From Eggerthella timonensis (GTDB lineage Bacteria; Actinomycetota; Coriobacteriia; Coriobacteriales; Eggerthellaceae), in NCBI RefSeq assembly GCF_900184265.1, contig NZ_FXXA01000002.1, positions 2,094,539-2,158,538 on the forward strand: DNA of 64,000 nucleotides. The letters run 5' to 3'. The notes beneath the pieces are model-generated. The model was given only the letters and a program-made list of their open reading frames with translations, searched no databases and was not told the origin of the DNA. The stretch's first letter is position 1. Each line of letters starts with the position of its first letter. A program made the translations under genes and the position numbers. Of the stretch, positions 50,811 through 60,688 are shown in pieces.

Positions 50811-53600
50811 GTGAAAACGAGAGCAGCGCGCTGCATCTGCTCGGCGCTGATCGTGGCGCTGATCGCCATGTCCGCCCTCGCCGCGCCTGCGGCCGCGTTC
50901 GCCGACGACGGAGATGCGATCGGCACGTCAGGGCAGGATCGCGTGTTGCGCGTGGCGTTTCCCGAGGTCGAGGGCATCAGCGAGATCAGCGACGACGGCG
51001 TGCGCTCGGGCATCTTCTACGACTGGCTCACCGAGATCGCCAAATACACCGGATGGCGCTACGAGTTCGTCGACGGCGATGCCGAGGAGCTCATGAGGAA
51101 GACGGTGGCCGGCGAGGTCGACCTTATCGGCGGCATGTACTACCGCGAGCAGATCGCCTACCAGTACGAGTACTCCACCTTCGCCATGGGGTCGAACCAT
51201 GCGCTGCTCATCAGCCTCGCCGACAACGACGACGTCGTCACCTTCGATCCGAGCACTCTCGACGGCAAGGTCATCGGCACCTACGAGAACGCGACCGAGA
51301 AGATACGGCGCCTCGAGAACTACCTCGACTTCAACGGCGTCGACTGCACCGTCTTGCGCCTCGACTACGACGCGTACGCGCAGTGCCTCGACGACGGCAT
51401 CGCCGACCTGGTCCTGGGCGGCGATGTGGACGTCACCGAGGGGCGCCGGGTGGCCGCCGAGTTCGACGGCGAGCCGTACTATATCGCCACGCCCGCCGGA
51501 AGCGACGTGATCGACGAGCTGAACGCGACGATGACCTCGATATACGAAGCGGATCCCGAATTCGCCAACGAGCTGGACGCCAAGCATTTGCCCTCGCGGC
51601 ATCAGAGCTCCATCAGGTTCTCCAAGGCCGATCTCGCCTACATCGACCGCTCCGACGTGATCAGCGTCGCCGTGATGGAGGATCGCTTCCCCCTGTTCTA
51701 CGAGCGCGACGGCCAGCCCCAAGGCATCGTGAAGGACGTGCTCGACCTCGTCACCGAGCGCACCGGGCTCACGTTCCGCCTCGTTCATGCGAGCACCTAC
51801 CAAGGCGCCATCGACCTCGTGAAATCGGGCGAGGCCGATATCTTGGGCGGCTTCATGGACGACGAGTACGTCGCCGACGAACAGCAGCTCGTCATCACGG
51901 ACGGCTTCGCCTCGCTCAACGAAGTGGTGTTCCGCAACAAGCTGGCCTCCTCCGAAGGCGCGGTGTTCGCGCAGATCGACGGCCGCGAGGGGGCCGACGG
52001 CGTGGACGCATCCGAAATCGTGCACTACCGCACCTACGAAGACTGCCTCGAGGCGGTGAACTCCGGCCGCGCCGACGTCACGAGCATGCCCGTCGCCTAC
52101 GCCGAGAGCCTTTTCACCGATCGCTCGTTCAACAACATCACGCCGGCCACCTCCGAGCACCACGAGGCCAACCTCTCGTTCGCCATCGCCCGTCCGGTGG
52201 ACCCCGACCTCTATTCGGTGCTCAGCAAGACGGTGAACAGCTTCTCGCAAGACGAGCTCGACACCATCTTCTCGCGCAACACCATGCCCTCGTTCGGCAA
52301 GCAGCGCACCATCCAGGCGGTCGTCTCCGAGAACCCGCTGCTCGTCGTGGCGCTCGGCCTCGTGCTGTGCCTGTTCGTGGGCGCCATCGTCATCGTGGTG
52401 TCGGTGGCGAAGGTGCGCAACCGCATGATGGAGATGAAACTGGAGAAGGTCGAGGAGATGGGACGCGCGAAGACGGACTTCCTCTCGCGCATGTCTCACG
52501 AGATCCGCACGCCCATGAACGCCATCATCGGACTGTCGAACGTGGCGTCGCTGTCGGGCGAGGCCACGCCGTCCATCCGCTCGAGCCTCGAGAAGATCAA
52601 CACGTCGGCCCAGTTCCTGCTGTCGCTCGTGAACGACATCCTCGATATGTCCAAGATCGAGAACGACAAGATGCACATCGAGACGGCGCCCTTGTGCCTG
52701 CGCTCGCTGGCCGAGCGCCTGCAGAGCATGTTCTGCATCCAGGCCGAAGAGAAGGGCATCCTGCTCGAGGCGCGCTGCGACGCCGACGACGTCGTGGTGG
52801 GCGACGACGTGCGTTTGCAGCAAGTGCTGGCGAACCTGCTGTCGAACGCGCTCAAATTCACCGATCCGGGCGACACCATCCGGCTGAGCATCGGCGTGCT
52901 CATGCGCGACGAGGGCCGTGTGAGCGTGCGCTTCAGCGTGAAGGACACCGGCGCGGGCATCCGCGAGGAGGACCTCGAGCGCATCTTCGTGTCGTTCGAA
53001 CAGGCTTCCGAGAACCGTCGCAACGCGCAGGGGACCGGCCTCGGGCTGGCCATCAGCAGCAACCTCGTGCGGCTCATGGGCGGCAAGCTGGACGTGCGGA
53101 GCCGTCTCGGCGAGGGCTCGGAGTTCTTCTTCGTGCTCGAGCTGCCGGCGGCCGACGACGAGGCGCTGGGAAGCGGCATGGCCGTCCCGGACGCCGCCGA
53201 GCGCTCGCTCGAGGGCACGCGCGTGCTGCTGGCCGAGGACAACGACCTGAACGCCGAGATCGCGGTGGCGCTGCTCGACATGCAGGGCGTCGAAGCGCGG
53301 CGCGCGGCGAACGGGCGCGAGGCCGTGGACCTGTTCGCCGCTTCGGATCCGGGGTCGTTCGACTTCGTGCTGATGGACGTCAAGATGCCGTTGCTCGACG
53401 GCCTCGAGGCGGCGGCCGAGATCCGCGCCCTCGATCGCGCGGACGCGCGCACGGTGCCCATCATCGCGCTCACGGCCAACACGTTCCAGGAGGATCGCGA
53501 GGACGCGGCGGCGGCCGGCATGAACGGCTTCATCCCCAAGCCCTTCGACGCCCAGCAGCTCTACGAAACGCTGCGCAGCTACTTGCCTCCCGAGGAGTGA
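50811..53600 (+). CDS. hybrid sensor histidine kinase with two periplasmic solute-binding domains
   Basis: Transmembrane kinase of 929 aa, similar in plan to BvgS/EvgS. An N-terminal signal or first helix (about 8-30) leads to two tandem SBP_bac_3 venus-flytrap domains (about 43-265 and 280-495). A transmembrane helix (about 507-535), a short coiled region and a HisKA domain follow (SHEIRTPMNAIIG, phosphorylated His near residue 563). The HATPase domain (LANLLSNALKF) and a C-terminal receiver with DVKMP near residue 857 complete it. It would sense an amino acid-like or organic ligand. No response regulator gene is adjacent, so the output partner lies elsewhere. The GTG start follows GAAGGAGGG. 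Confidence 0.94.
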   Translation: MKTRAARCICSALIVALIAMSALAAPAAAFADDGDAIGTSGQDRVLRVAFPEVEGISEISDDGVRSGIFYDWLTEIAKYTGWRYEFVDGDAEELMRKTVAGEVDLIGGMYYREQIAYQYEYSTFAMGSNHALLISLADNDDVVTFDPSTLDGKVIGTYENATEKIRRLENYLDFNGVDCTVLRLDYDAYAQCLDDGIADLVLGGDVDVTEGRRVAAEFDGEPYYIATPAGSDVIDELNATMTSIYEADPEFANELDAKHLPSRHQSSIRFSKADLAYIDRSDVISVAVMEDRFPLFYERDGQPQGIVKDVLDLVTERTGLTFRLVHASTYQGAIDLVKSGEADILGGFMDDEYVADEQQLVITDGFASLNEVVFRNKLASSEGAVFAQIDGREGADGVDASEIVHYRTYEDCLEAVNSGRADVTSMPVAYAESLFTDRSFNNITPATSEHHEANLSFAIARPVDPDLYSVLSKTVNSFSQDELDTIFSRNTMPSFGKQRTIQAVVSENPLLVVALGLVLCLFVGAIVIVVSVAKVRNRMMEMKLEKVEEMGRAKTDFLSRMSHEIRTPMNAIIGLSNVASLSGEATPSIRSSLEKINTSAQFLLSLVNDILDMSKIENDKMHIETAPLCLRSLAERLQSMFCIQAEEKGILLEARCDADDVVVGDDVRLQQVLANLLSNALKFTDPGDTIRLSIGVLMRDEGRVSVRFSVKDTGAGIREEDLERIFVSFEQASENRRNAQGTGLGLAISSNLVRLMGGKLDVRSRLGEGSEFFFVLELPAADDEALGSGMAVPDAAERSLEGTRVLLAEDNDLNAEIAVALLDMQGVEARRAANGREAVDLFAASDPGSFDFVLMDVKMPLLDGLEAAAEIRALDRADARTVPIIALTANTFQEDREDAAAAGMNGFIPKPFDAQQLYETLRSYLPPEE

Positions 53601-53744
53601 GCGGTTCTCCTCGCGCTCTTCGCAAGCTGAATATTCATCGTCGAAATGGCGGGAGAGTGTGGTATATTATTTGGCTGTATCTTTGCGCCTGGTGCGTATG
53701 TATACTCATGCCCTGCGCGCAGTCCTGTCGGAAAGGAAGATCAC

Positions 53745-54977
<1,233 letters not shown>

Positions 54978-55007
54978 GGTTCCGGCGGCCTGACGGCCGT
55001 CGGAACC
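54978..55007 (+). terminator. hairpin after rpoD
   Basis: GGTTCCGGCGGCC, a TGAC loop, then GGCCGTCGGAACC, a 13-bp stem with one G-T wobble beginning at the base after the rpoD stop codon. No T tract follows, so termination may be partial. Confidence 0.55.
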
Positions 55008-55148
55008 AGCCGATGCTGCGAAGCCCCCTCGCACCGATCCTCGGCCCTTTTTCGCTTTCCCTCGCGTGCAGAAGCACGCTCGGCCGCGAAACGGGCCGAT
55101 TATCGGCACGAGGGGGCTTCTCGCTGACTTTGATTGGACCTGTGCTGT

Positions 55149-57452
55149 ATGGATACTGAGAACCTCGAGCTGTTCGCAAGCTGCCTCTCGGGCTTGGAAG
55201 CCCCGCTCGCCGACGAGCTGAAGCGCCTCGGAATCAAGCGCGTGCGCCCCCTCGGCGGGGGCGTCGCCTTTTTCTGCGACGTGCCCCATGCGTTGTCCGC
55301 GTGCCTGTGGTCGCGGCTGGCCTCGCGCATCCTCGTGGTGGTGGGGCGCGTGAACGCGGGCGACGCCAACCTTTTGTACGAGGGCGTGCGGCGTCTGCCG
55401 TGGGAGAACGTCCTTGTCGAGGGCGGCAGCATGGCCGTGCAGGCCCACGGCATGAACGAGGAGCTGCGCAACACGCGCTTCACGGCGCTCAAGGTGAAGG
55501 ACGCGGTATGCGACCGCCTGCGCGAGGTGCGCGGCGAGCGTCCCGACGTGGACGCCGCCTGCGCCGACGCCATGGTGGACGTGCGCGTGCGCGAGGGGCG
55601 CGCCACCGTCTCGCTCGACCTGTCGGGGGAGTCGCTGTACCGCCGCTCCTATCTCACGCCCGACGACGGCGCCGACGCGCCGCTGTCGTGCGCGCTCGCG
55701 GCCGGACTCTTGGCCCTGTCCGGCTGGCGCGCCCGCGGCAGCCGGGGAGAGGCATGCGTGGACCCGGCGTGCGGAGACGGCTTCCTCGTGGTGGAGGCGG
55801 CGTCGATCGCGTGCGACCTGGCTCCCGGCCTGACGCGCGAGCGTTGGGGCTTCTTCGGCTGGAAGCAGTCTCGGCCCGAGCTGTGGAACGAGCTCATCGA
55901 CGACGCCGACGAGCGCTTCGAGATCGGGCTCGCGTCGGCGACGGCCCCGGGCGCGCTCGACGGCCCCGCATCGACGCCGCCCGATCCGGCCTACGTGCGC
56001 TTCGCCGGCGCGTCCACGTCGTCGCCGGCCATCGCCCGGGCGCGCACCCACGCGAAGCGCGCGGGGCTGCGCCAGGCCGTCAGCATCGAGCCGGCCGACG
56101 CCCAGAACGTCGACGAGCTGGTGGGGCGCGTGTGCGCGGCTGCGGGCAAGGTGCGCGGCCTCGAGGAGATGACGTGCACGGTGGCCAGCGTGCTGCCGAC
56201 GGGCGAGCGCTCTCAATCCGACGCGCGCGCCCAGGCCGAGGCGGCCGCGTTCGTGCGCGCCGCATCGGCGGCCCCGGCCGGATCGACGTTCGCGGTGGCC
56301 GGCGGCGAGGGCGTGGAGACGCGCTTCGGCAGCGCGCCGGTCGCCCATGCGACGCTCGGCCAGGATCGAGTGGCCACCGAGGCCTCCGTGTTCGACGAGC
56401 CGCCGGTCAAGGCGCACGAGGTGATCGTGCCCGACTCCGCCGGCGGCGCCGAGCACGTGGTGGAGGTGCTGGAGCCGTCGTCCGAGCAGTTCGCGGCGCG
56501 GTTGCGCAAGACGGCCAAGGAGCGCCGCAAGTGGGCGCGCCGCGAGGGCGTGTCGTGCTACCGCGTGTACGATGCCGACCTGCCCGACTACGCCGTGGCG
56601 ATCGACGTGTACCCGGGAGCGGGCGACGCCGAGGGCAACCTGTACCTCCACATCGCCGAGTACGCCGCCCCCTCGACCATCGACCCGGGCAAGGCGCAAC
56701 GCCGCTACGACGACGTGCTGGCGCTCGCGCCCGTGGTGATGGGCGTGCGTCCCGACCACGTGTTCTCGAAGGTGCGCCGCCGCGACAAGGGCGGCAGCCA
56801 GTACCGCGAGGCAGGACGGCGCTCGTACGTCACGCAGGTGAGCGAGGACGGCTACCTGCTCGAGGTGGACCTCGCCGGGTACCTCGACACGGGCCTGTTC
56901 CTCGACCATCGCCTGACGCGCGAGCTCGTGGGTTCGAAGGCGGAGGGGAAGCGCTTCCTCAACCTGTTCGCCTACACGGGAACGGCCAGCGTGCATGCGG
57001 CCGGCGGCGGCGCGAAGAGCACCGCGACGGTGGACCTGTCGCAGACCTACCTCGACTGGGCCGAGCGCAATATGGCGGCCAACGGGTTCGACGGCGACGA
57101 GCACACCTTCGAGCGCGGCGACGTGATGGCGTGGATCACCGAGGCGCGCCGCACGGGACGGCGCTTCGACCTCGTGTTCGTCGATCCGCCCACGTTCTCG
57201 AACTCGAAAGCCATGGGCAAGCGCACCTGGGACGTGCAGCGCGACCACGTGGAGCTGCTCATCGGCGTGTCGCGCCTGCTGTCCGAGGAGGGCGAGGCCG
57301 TGTTCTCGTGCAACCTGCGCTCGTTCAAGCCCGATGAGGAAGCGCTGGCGAAGTACGGCGTCACGCTCGAGGACATAACGGCGGCTACGATCCCCCACGA
57401 CTTCGAGCGCAACCCCCGCATCCACAAATGCTACCTGGTGAAAAGGGGATAA
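55149..57452 (+). CDS. rlmKL: RlmKL-type 23S rRNA methyltransferase with degenerate RlmL half
   Basis: Protein of 767 aa with the order THUMP-like region, RlmL-type methyltransferase, RlmK-type methyltransferase. The C-terminal half looks active: VDPPTFSNSK at 678-687 and the SAM-binding LNLFAYTGTASVHAAGGGA. In the N-terminal half the SAM loop reads DPACGDGF (205-212) in place of DPxCGSG, and the catalytic NPPYGER has become VLPTGERS (348-355). Loss of Asn-Pro-Pro-Tyr should abolish the guanine-N2 activity of this half, leaving a protein that probably does only the RlmK reaction. The start is ATG 55149. Confidence 0.87.
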   Translation: MDTENLELFASCLSGLEAPLADELKRLGIKRVRPLGGGVAFFCDVPHALSACLWSRLASRILVVVGRVNAGDANLLYEGVRRLPWENVLVEGGSMAVQAHGMNEELRNTRFTALKVKDAVCDRLREVRGERPDVDAACADAMVDVRVREGRATVSLDLSGESLYRRSYLTPDDGADAPLSCALAAGLLALSGWRARGSRGEACVDPACGDGFLVVEAASIACDLAPGLTRERWGFFGWKQSRPELWNELIDDADERFEIGLASATAPGALDGPASTPPDPAYVRFAGASTSSPAIARARTHAKRAGLRQAVSIEPADAQNVDELVGRVCAAAGKVRGLEEMTCTVASVLPTGERSQSDARAQAEAAAFVRAASAAPAGSTFAVAGGEGVETRFGSAPVAHATLGQDRVATEASVFDEPPVKAHEVIVPDSAGGAEHVVEVLEPSSEQFAARLRKTAKERRKWARREGVSCYRVYDADLPDYAVAIDVYPGAGDAEGNLYLHIAEYAAPSTIDPGKAQRRYDDVLALAPVVMGVRPDHVFSKVRRRDKGGSQYREAGRRSYVTQVSEDGYLLEVDLAGYLDTGLFLDHRLTRELVGSKAEGKRFLNLFAYTGTASVHAAGGGAKSTATVDLSQTYLDWAERNMAANGFDGDEHTFERGDVMAWITEARRTGRRFDLVFVDPPTFSNSKAMGKRTWDVQRDHVELLIGVSRLLSEEGEAVFSCNLRSFKPDEEALAKYGVTLEDITAATIPHDFERNPRIHKCYLVKRG

Positions 57453-57575
57453 GGGCCCCTGACTCGAAGGGAGGGCCTCCCTCCCTCTTGGCGCGGCATC
57501 GGCTTGCCGTCTGCGCTGCTCCCGCCGCGCCCAGTGCGCGCCGTGTCCTGGTTGCAAGGGCTCGGCGCGTCTTGT

Positions 57576-58277
57576 TCAGTCCGCGCGGTTGTACTCCGCG
57601 CCCTGGGGGAGGGGACGTTCCTCCTCGCGCTTTTTCGCTTCCCCCAGTGCCGGGCGCACCCCGCCCATCATCCTGATGAACGCGTTCACCAGAAAGCCCG
57701 TGGCCGCCGCGGCCACGACGGTGCCCTCGCGCACGCCGGCGAGGCCTCCCATGAGCGCGAACGACGCAGCTGCCGCGAGCGCTACGCAGCCGAGGTCGAA
57801 GCCCACCTTCGTGTGGCCGAAGTTCCACCCCGTGGAGCTCGTGACGGCGCATACGAACGCTTCGCCGCAGTTCATGACCACGTTCGCCACCACGGTGCAC
57901 GCCACGCCGAACGCGAGCACCGCCACGCCCAGGGCCAGCACGGCCAACGACGCAGGGTAGTTGTCGGGCGCCACGAACCACAGCGCTTGGCTGAATCCGT
58001 CGATGCCGAGGCTGAACAGCACCGACAAGGGGATCTGCAGCAGCGCGAACGCCTTGAAGCGCCTCCGCAGGATGGCGATCTGGCCGACGAGGAGCGCCGA
58101 GTTCCATGCGAACATGAACGTGCCGTACGACACGTCGGGAAACGCCAGGCTCAGCACGTAGCCGAGCGAGGAGATGGGCGAGGTTCCCAAGTTGCTTTTG
58201 GTGACGAGGACGATGCCGGCCGTCATGACGATCACGCCGACGGCGAGCAGCCCGAAACGCAGTGCGGTAGATTTCAT
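57576..58277 (-). CDS. YczE/YitT-type integral membrane protein
   Basis: Membrane protein of 233 aa with five or six helices. The N-terminal part (MKSTALRFGLLAVGVIVMTAGIVLVTKSNLGTSPISSLGYVL) and the pattern of glycine-rich helices resemble the YczE/YyaS group, whose members lie next to Sfp in bacilli and have no assigned transport activity. The start ATG 58277 was chosen over a longer frame that reads through the operator region of the divergent PadR gene. It is divergent from PadR and may be controlled by it. Confidence 0.8.
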   Translation of the reverse strand: MKSTALRFGLLAVGVIVMTAGIVLVTKSNLGTSPISSLGYVLSLAFPDVSYGTFMFAWNSALLVGQIAILRRRFKAFALLQIPLSVLFSLGIDGFSQALWFVAPDNYPASLAVLALGVAVLAFGVACTVVANVVMNCGEAFVCAVTSSTGWNFGHTKVGFDLGCVALAAAASFALMGGLAGVREGTVVAAAATGFLVNAFIRMMGGVRPALGEAKKREEERPLPQGAEYNRAD

Positions 58278-58355
58278 GTTCTCGATTGTATCGCTGGCCG
58301 CCGTTCGCGACAAGGGAACAACCGCGCCGAAGGGGGGAAGACCGCCCATCGGTTC

Positions 58356-58397
58356 AGTATTGCATAGTATCCGCAGATCAGATATATTTAGTATTGC
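58356..58397. promoter_or_regulatory. direct repeats in the PadR promoter region
   Basis: AGTATTGC occurs at 58356-58363 and 58390-58397, 34 bp apart, each in a wider match (TTNAGTATTGC followed by TAGT-like bases). They lie just upstream of the PadR gene and between it and the divergent YczE-like gene. Probable binding sites of PadR. Confidence 0.55.
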
Positions 58398-58422
58398 TAA
58401 GTGCCTATGAGAGGGATACGTG

Positions 58423-58764
58423 ATGCAGCTTCGGTTCGCACAGCAGATGAAGAAAGGCGCGCTCGACATGCTCGTCTTGAAGCTGCTGCAGCACGAGGAG
58501 AAGTACGGCTATCAGCTGATCAGCGAGCTGCGCGACCGTACCGAAGGGGCGTTGGCGCTCAAGGAGGGCACGCTGTACCCCATTCTCTACCGGCTGGAAG
58601 ACGGCGGTCTCGTGGCGAGCCGCATGAGTGCGCACACCGCGAAGGAGCCCGCGCGCAAGTACTACGCGATCACCGACGAGGGGCGCGGCGCCCTGCGCGA
58701 GATGTACGAGCTCTGGAGCGAATTCGACGGATACGTGCGGTCGATCATGGAGGAGGAGCGATGA
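58423..58764 (+). CDS. PadR family transcriptional regulator
   Basis: Winged-helix regulator of 113 aa. The N-terminal MKKGALDMLVLKLLQHEEKYGYQLISEL and LKEGTLYPILYRLEDGGLV are the PadR signature, with the YYAITDEGR wing. GAGGG lies seven bases before ATG 58423; a GTG at 58420 is an alternative start. It is coupled to the next gene by a four-base overlap. PadR genes are often followed by membrane proteins of the DUF1700/DUF1048 type, as here. Confidence 0.93.
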   Translation: MQLRFAQQMKKGALDMLVLKLLQHEEKYGYQLISELRDRTEGALALKEGTLYPILYRLEDGGLVASRMSAHTAKEPARKYYAITDEGRGALREMYELWSEFDGYVRSIMEEER

Positions 58765-59420
58765 ACCAAACATCCTATGTGAAGGCGGTTGCGAAGCGTC
58801 TGGCGTGCTCGAAGGCCCGGCAGGCCGAATTCGTGCGCGACCTCGAGTCCGACATCGCTGCGGCGCTGTCCGCGGGCGAGACTTGGGAGCAGGTGGAGGC
58901 TCGCATGGGCGACCCGCGCCAGGTGGCGCAGGAGTTCAACGAAGACCTCTCCGAAACCGAGCTCGCCGCCGGCAAGAAGCGCAAGCGCACCAAGGCGATC
59001 GTGATCGCGGCCGTCGTCGTGGTCGTCGTGGCGGCGATCATCGGCGGGGCAACCTGGTGGGCGTCTCCGAAAACCGCCCCCGCCGGGCAAAGCGTCGGAA
59101 TGACCGAGCAAGAGGTGATCGCCTACGCCCAACAGGTTGCCGAAGTGATAGGGCAGGACGATTACGACAAGATGCGTCCGCTGATCGCCGACGCAGCCGT
59201 CGAAGGTTTGAACGAGCAGACCATGGCCGACGCGCATGCGCTTTTCGGTGACGATTGGGGCGCTTTCAAGTCGTTCGGAAACGCCTATGCAACCGAGATC
59301 AGCCAAATGGGAATAACCGGGAACGCGGTCACCCTCGTTGCGCTGTACGAGAATGCGACGATTACGTATACGTTTTCGTTCGACGAGGATATGAAGATCA
59401 TCGGATTGAATATGAGGTAG
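58761..59420 (+). CDS. DUF1700-like membrane protein with extracytoplasmic DUF3887-like domain
   Basis: Protein of 219 aa. The N-terminal cytoplasmic part (VKAVAKRLACSKARQAEFVRDLESDI, about 7-65) has the character of the HAAS/DUF1700 fold that follows PadR genes. A single membrane helix follows (about 76-98, AIVIAAVVVVVVAAIIGGA). The outer 120 residues (EVIAYAQQVAEVIGQDDYDKM ... YTFSFDEDMKIIGLNMR) look like a DUF3887/SnoaL-like cone domain. The regulator upstream probably controls it. Its function is unknown; PadR-HAAS pairs have been linked to envelope stress. Confidence 0.78.
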   Translation: MNQTSYVKAVAKRLACSKARQAEFVRDLESDIAAALSAGETWEQVEARMGDPRQVAQEFNEDLSETELAAGKKRKRTKAIVIAAVVVVVVAAIIGGATWWASPKTAPAGQSVGMTEQEVIAYAQQVAEVIGQDDYDKMRPLIADAAVEGLNEQTMADAHALFGDDWGAFKSFGNAYATEISQMGITGNAVTLVALYENATITYTFSFDEDMKIIGLNMR

Positions 59421-59427
59421 GTGCACC

Positions 59428-59778
59428 ATGGAAACGTTCGTTGCGCTGATCGTCGTCGGCATCTTCGTGTGCGTGTACGGCGGGTTCGTGTTCGCGGGCA
59501 ACCAGCGGTGCTTCAACATCCTCGCTGGGGGGAGCGACTTTCTGGCGCTCAATCCGAGCGAGGCGCAGTTTCGCCGGGAGGCTCGGCGCTCAGGTGCGGC
59601 CATCTTCCTGCTCGCGATCGATTTTTGGTGCTTCGGGGCGTGGAACTACGCCCAACAGGACGACGCGGTGCGCACGGCGTGCCTGGTCATCGGCATCGCG
59701 GCGGCTTTGGGCATCGCCGTGCTCATCGCTCTTTCGCTGAAGACGCATGCCGACCTGTTGAAGGAGCATCATGGGTGA
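59428..59778 (+). CDS. small membrane protein (DUF3784-like)
   Basis: Protein of 116 aa with three hydrophobic helices (about 4-24, 54-72 and 81-101). The motif GxxFLALNPSEAQ-like segment between the first two recalls DUF3784, a family of small membrane proteins in Firmicutes and Actinobacteria with no known role. It starts seven bases after the preceding gene and ends within the next, so it belongs to the PadR operon. Confidence 0.65.
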   Translation: METFVALIVVGIFVCVYGGFVFAGNQRCFNILAGGSDFLALNPSEAQFRREARRSGAAIFLLAIDFWCFGAWNYAQQDDAVRTACLVIGIAAALGIAVLIALSLKTHADLLKEHHG

Positions 59779-60244
59779 GTCGATGAGGTTCGCGGGGAAA
59801 GTGGACGGGTGGTACTACGCGTTGACGGTGGGCGTCAACGTCATGCTGGCGTGGCCTCTCGCGTCGTTTCTCGCCGATCCTTCGAAGGAAGGGGCGCTTG
59901 CGGGCGTCATCGTCGGCCTGCTGTGCCTCGTCCTCTGCGACCTCCTCATCATCCCCACGCTCCTTCGCAACTACGTCGAGTTCGACGGCGAGGGCAATCT
60001 CCTCGTCGTGTTCGGCTTCCAGAAAGCGGCGTATCCCGTCGCGAAGATCCGTCGCGCGCGCGAGACGCGAAACCCGCTGGCCTCCCTGGCGGCGTCCATC
60101 GATCGCATCGAGCTGCTCATCGGCTACGACGAATTCATGATAGCCGTCAGGGACAAGGATCGCTTCTACGCCGAGCTCGCCCGCCGCTGCCCCGAAGCGA
60201 AGCTCGAGCGCAGGGGGTGCGATCCTTCGATAAACCCCGCTTAG
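59771..60244 (+). CDS. membrane protein with PH-like domain
   Basis: Protein of 157 aa. Two hydrophobic helices (about 17-35 and 42-63) are followed by a beta-rich domain (NYVEFDGEGNLLVVFGFQKAAYPVAKI ...) that resembles bacterial pleckstrin-homology-like domains. The last 20 residues are charged. It overlaps the previous gene by eight bases and is the last gene of the PadR operon, followed by a terminator. An internal ATG at 59783 is an alternative start. Confidence 0.65.
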   Translation: MGESMRFAGKVDGWYYALTVGVNVMLAWPLASFLADPSKEGALAGVIVGLLCLVLCDLLIIPTLLRNYVEFDGEGNLLVVFGFQKAAYPVAKIRRARETRNPLASLAASIDRIELLIGYDEFMIAVRDKDRFYAELARRCPEAKLERRGCDPSINPA

Positions 60245-60291
60245 TAACGTGCTGGAGGCTTCGAGCCTTCCAGGCATAGGATCGCAACGAA

Positions 60292-60317
60292 AAAAGCCTT
60301 CCCGAAGGAAGGCTTTT
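60292..60317. terminator. bidirectional terminator between the PadR operon and tRNA-Val
   Basis: AAAAGCCTTCC, CGAA loop, GGAAGGCTTTT. The stem carries A and T runs on both sides, so it can end the PadR operon on the plus strand and the tRNA-Val transcript on the minus strand. Confidence 0.9.
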
Positions 60318-60324
60318 GAATTCA

Positions 60325-60399
60325 TGGTGGTCGCTACAGGATTTGAACCTGTGACCCCCGCCGTGTGAAGGCGATGCTCTCCCGCTGAGCCAAGCGACC
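60325..60399 (-). tRNA. tRNA-Val (CAC)
   Basis: A complete cloverleaf on the minus strand. Acceptor GGTCGCT pairs with AGCGACC, the anticodon loop is TTCACAC, the T arm has GGTTCAAATCC, and CCA is encoded (60325-60327). The length with CCA is 75 bases. Confidence 0.95.
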
Positions 60400-60514
60400 G
60401 TTTCGGTTGCGGCGTTCGCAACGTTTGAGTATTTTACCGGTAGTTCCGGATGCGCGCAAGGCCTAATTTCCAATTTTCCCGAAATTGGTTTTCCGGCGGG
60501 TCTTCGTTACCCTC

Positions 60515-60544
60515 TTGGCATCGGCGCGCGTTTTGGGATAGAAT
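60515..60544 (+). promoter_or_regulatory. promoter of tRNA(CAT)
   Basis: TTGGCA (60515-60520) and TAGAAT (60539-60544) are separated by 18 bases, and the tRNA begins 16 bases downstream. Confidence 0.6.
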
Positions 60545-60559
60545 AGCGAGACGCTTTAC

Positions 60560-60634
60560 GGGCCTATAGCTCAATGGTGGAGCAGGGGACTCATAATCCC
60601 TTGGTTGCAGGTTCGAGCCCTGCTGGGCCCACCA
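60560..60634 (+). tRNA. tRNA with CAT anticodon, probably tRNA-Ile2
   Basis: Complete cloverleaf: acceptor GGGCCTA with TGGGCCC, anticodon loop CTCATAA, T arm GGTTCGAGCC, encoded CCA. The anticodon arm and the following TTGGT resemble the lysidine-modified tRNA-Ile that reads AUA more than elongator or initiator tRNA-Met. The identity rests on that resemblance. Confidence 0.88.
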
Positions 60635-60643
60635 CGAAACCGC

Positions 60644-60681
60644 AAGCCGGCTGCGCGACGATCCTGCGCAGCCGGCTTTTT
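60644..60681 (+). terminator. terminator after tRNA(CAT)
   Basis: AAGCCGGCTGCGC, nine-base loop, GCGCAGCCGGCTT followed by TTT. It starts 10 bases after the tRNA and lies against the end of the convergent gene at 60689. Confidence 0.92.
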
Positions 60682-60688
60682 CGCGTCT

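Noticed and set aside
60560-60634. Calling the CAT tRNA an elongator or initiator tRNA-Met
   Set aside because: The acceptor and anticodon arms (GGGCCTA, ACTCATAATC followed by TTGGT) resemble tRNA-Ile2 more, and the initiator C1-A72 mismatch is absent.
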